From Mycolicibacterium sp. TY81 (GTDB lineage Bacteria; Actinomycetota; Actinomycetes; Mycobacteriales; Mycobacteriaceae): a DNA stretch of 64,000 nucleotides. A program made the position numbers and the translations under genes. Where the stretch lies: positions 2,356,001 to 2,420,000 of the forward strand of contig NZ_AP023362.1 of NCBI RefSeq assembly GCF_018326285.1, in the 5' to 3' direction. Of this stretch, positions 63,522 to 64,000 are shown piece after piece. The notes beneath the pieces are model-generated. The model made no database searches. It saw nothing but the letters and a program-made list of their open reading frames with translations, and had not been told where the DNA came from. The number at the start of each line of letters is the position of its first letter. The first letter of the stretch is position 1.

Positions 63522-64000
63522 ATGAGCGAGCAACCGTTGCACTCGCTCATTCTTGCCGCTGATTTTCGTGTCGACGATGTGGAATCCATGTGGGAGCGGG
63601 TGAAATCGCATCGGTCGATTCTCACCGAGCTTTCCGCACACCACGTCGTCGTATATTCATCACTGTGGGAACCGGGCCGGGTATTGGCCACCGTCGGAAT
63701 TCGTAATGCAAATTCCGTCCGCGAAGTTCTGCGTTCGCCGGCGATATTCGAATTCTTCGATGCCTCGGGCGTGGACGACATCCCCGCGATCTTCGCCGGT
63801 GAAGTGGTCGAGAAGGTCGATATCGCCGAGCCCCCGCCGGGCCAGCATGCCGTCGCGTCCGTCGTCGTCGGCGTCGTGACCGCGGTCGAGGACGTCCCCG
63901 CCCTCATGGACAAGGTGCACGACGCCGCCGCCCGGTTCCGCGACGCCGGCGTGTGCAAGGTCTGGGTGTACCGGGCCTTCGACGACGGCCACGAGGTGCT
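63522..64000 (+). CDS. conserved hypothetical protein with duplicated domain (3' end outside window)
   Basis: At least 159 residues from ATG 63522; the frame is open to the window edge. Two related stretches of about 75 residues follow each other: SLILAADFRVDDVESMWERV to VVVYSSLWEPGRVLATVGIR, and SVVVGVVTAVEDVPALMDKV to CKVWVYRAFDDGHEV. Both have a strand, an amphipathic helix and a strand ending in a V-VY pattern, as in ferredoxin-like or dimeric alpha-beta barrel folds. No catalytic motif is evident. It is divergent from bfrA and lies behind an IdeR-like box, so iron may regulate it. Function is unknown. Confidence 0.65.
   Translation, partial: MSEQPLHSLILAADFRVDDVESMWERVKSHRSILTELSAHHVVVYSSLWEPGRVLATVGIRNANSVREVLRSPAIFEFFDASGVDDIPAIFAGEVVEKVDIAEPPPGQHAVASVVVGVVTAVEDVPALMDKVHDAAARFRDAGVCKVWVYRAFDDGHEV

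Overview
The window is high-GC actinobacterial DNA and is almost certainly chromosomal sequence of a Mycobacterium of the rapidly growing, Mycolicibacterium type. The gene set is diagnostic. It includes a full-length second isocitrate lyase (ICL2), a furA-katG pair with a leaderless furA promoter, a catalytically dead RipD-type NlpC/P60 protein, a PrrB-like histidine kinase, CinA, a CYP125-type and a CYP124-type P450, BfrA-type bacterioferritin, and three matches to the KstR operator that mycobacteria use to control sterol catabolism. Several landmarks (bfrA, cinA, katG-furA, aceA, tpx) also lie in one stretch of the M. tuberculosis map (about Rv1876 to Rv1932), so this looks like a rearranged and expanded version of that region. 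I see no insertion sequence, prophage, CRISPR array, rRNA or tRNA gene.

Left part (1-16 kb): the tail of a VWA/TPR membrane module, an isochorismatase-fold hydrolase, a second transketolase, a methyltransferase, two lipoproteins and two small secreted proteins. These are followed by a three-gene minus-strand run (DUF3516 helicase, acyltransferase, glycine-rich-domain protein), a fused GAP-transporter/glutaminyl cyclase, a tautomerase, ICL2 and a drug/metabolite transporter.

Middle part (16-30 kb): two tandem Trp/Pro-rich exported proteins, an orphan PrrB-like kinase, thiol peroxidase, and an AbiEi-like/DUF559 gene bracketed by two copies of a 39-bp palindrome. Next come RipD, a MOSC protein, an MFS transporter with its LysR neighbour, katG-furA, a degenerate GGDEF membrane protein, a secreted SGNH hydrolase and a second acyltransferase. 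Peroxide and iron defence is concentrated here (tpx, katG, furA; bfrA lies at the far right).

Right-middle part (30-48 kb): a phosphodiesterase, YaaA, a TerC protein behind a likely Mn2+ riboswitch (yybP-ykoY type), an amidase, an alpha/beta hydrolase, CinA, a large exported GH2 glycosidase, a steroid-dehydrogenase-like SDR, a HAD phosphatase and a nitronate monooxygenase with a KstR promoter. A TetR gene coupled to a molybdopterin oxidoreductase under a perfect 17-bp-arm palindrome follows, then a PAS-ANTAR protein divergent from a Crp-type regulator.

Right part (48-64 kb): CYP125 with a KstR promoter almost identical to that of the nitronate monooxygenase, an XRE/MmyB regulator, an L,D-transpeptidase, a DUF7159 protein, a HAPMO-type Baeyer-Villiger monooxygenase divergent from CYP124, a cupredoxin coupled to a dienelactone hydrolase, a D-aminoacylase-like amidohydrolase with an epoxide-hydrolase-fold partner, an AhpD-like protein with a third KstR box, and bfrA. 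Together these read as a peripheral sterol or branched-lipid oxidation region.

The items most worth following up are the palindrome family around the AbiEi/DUF559 gene, the GAP-glutaminyl cyclase fusion, the twin KstR promoters, and the riboswitch in front of terC.
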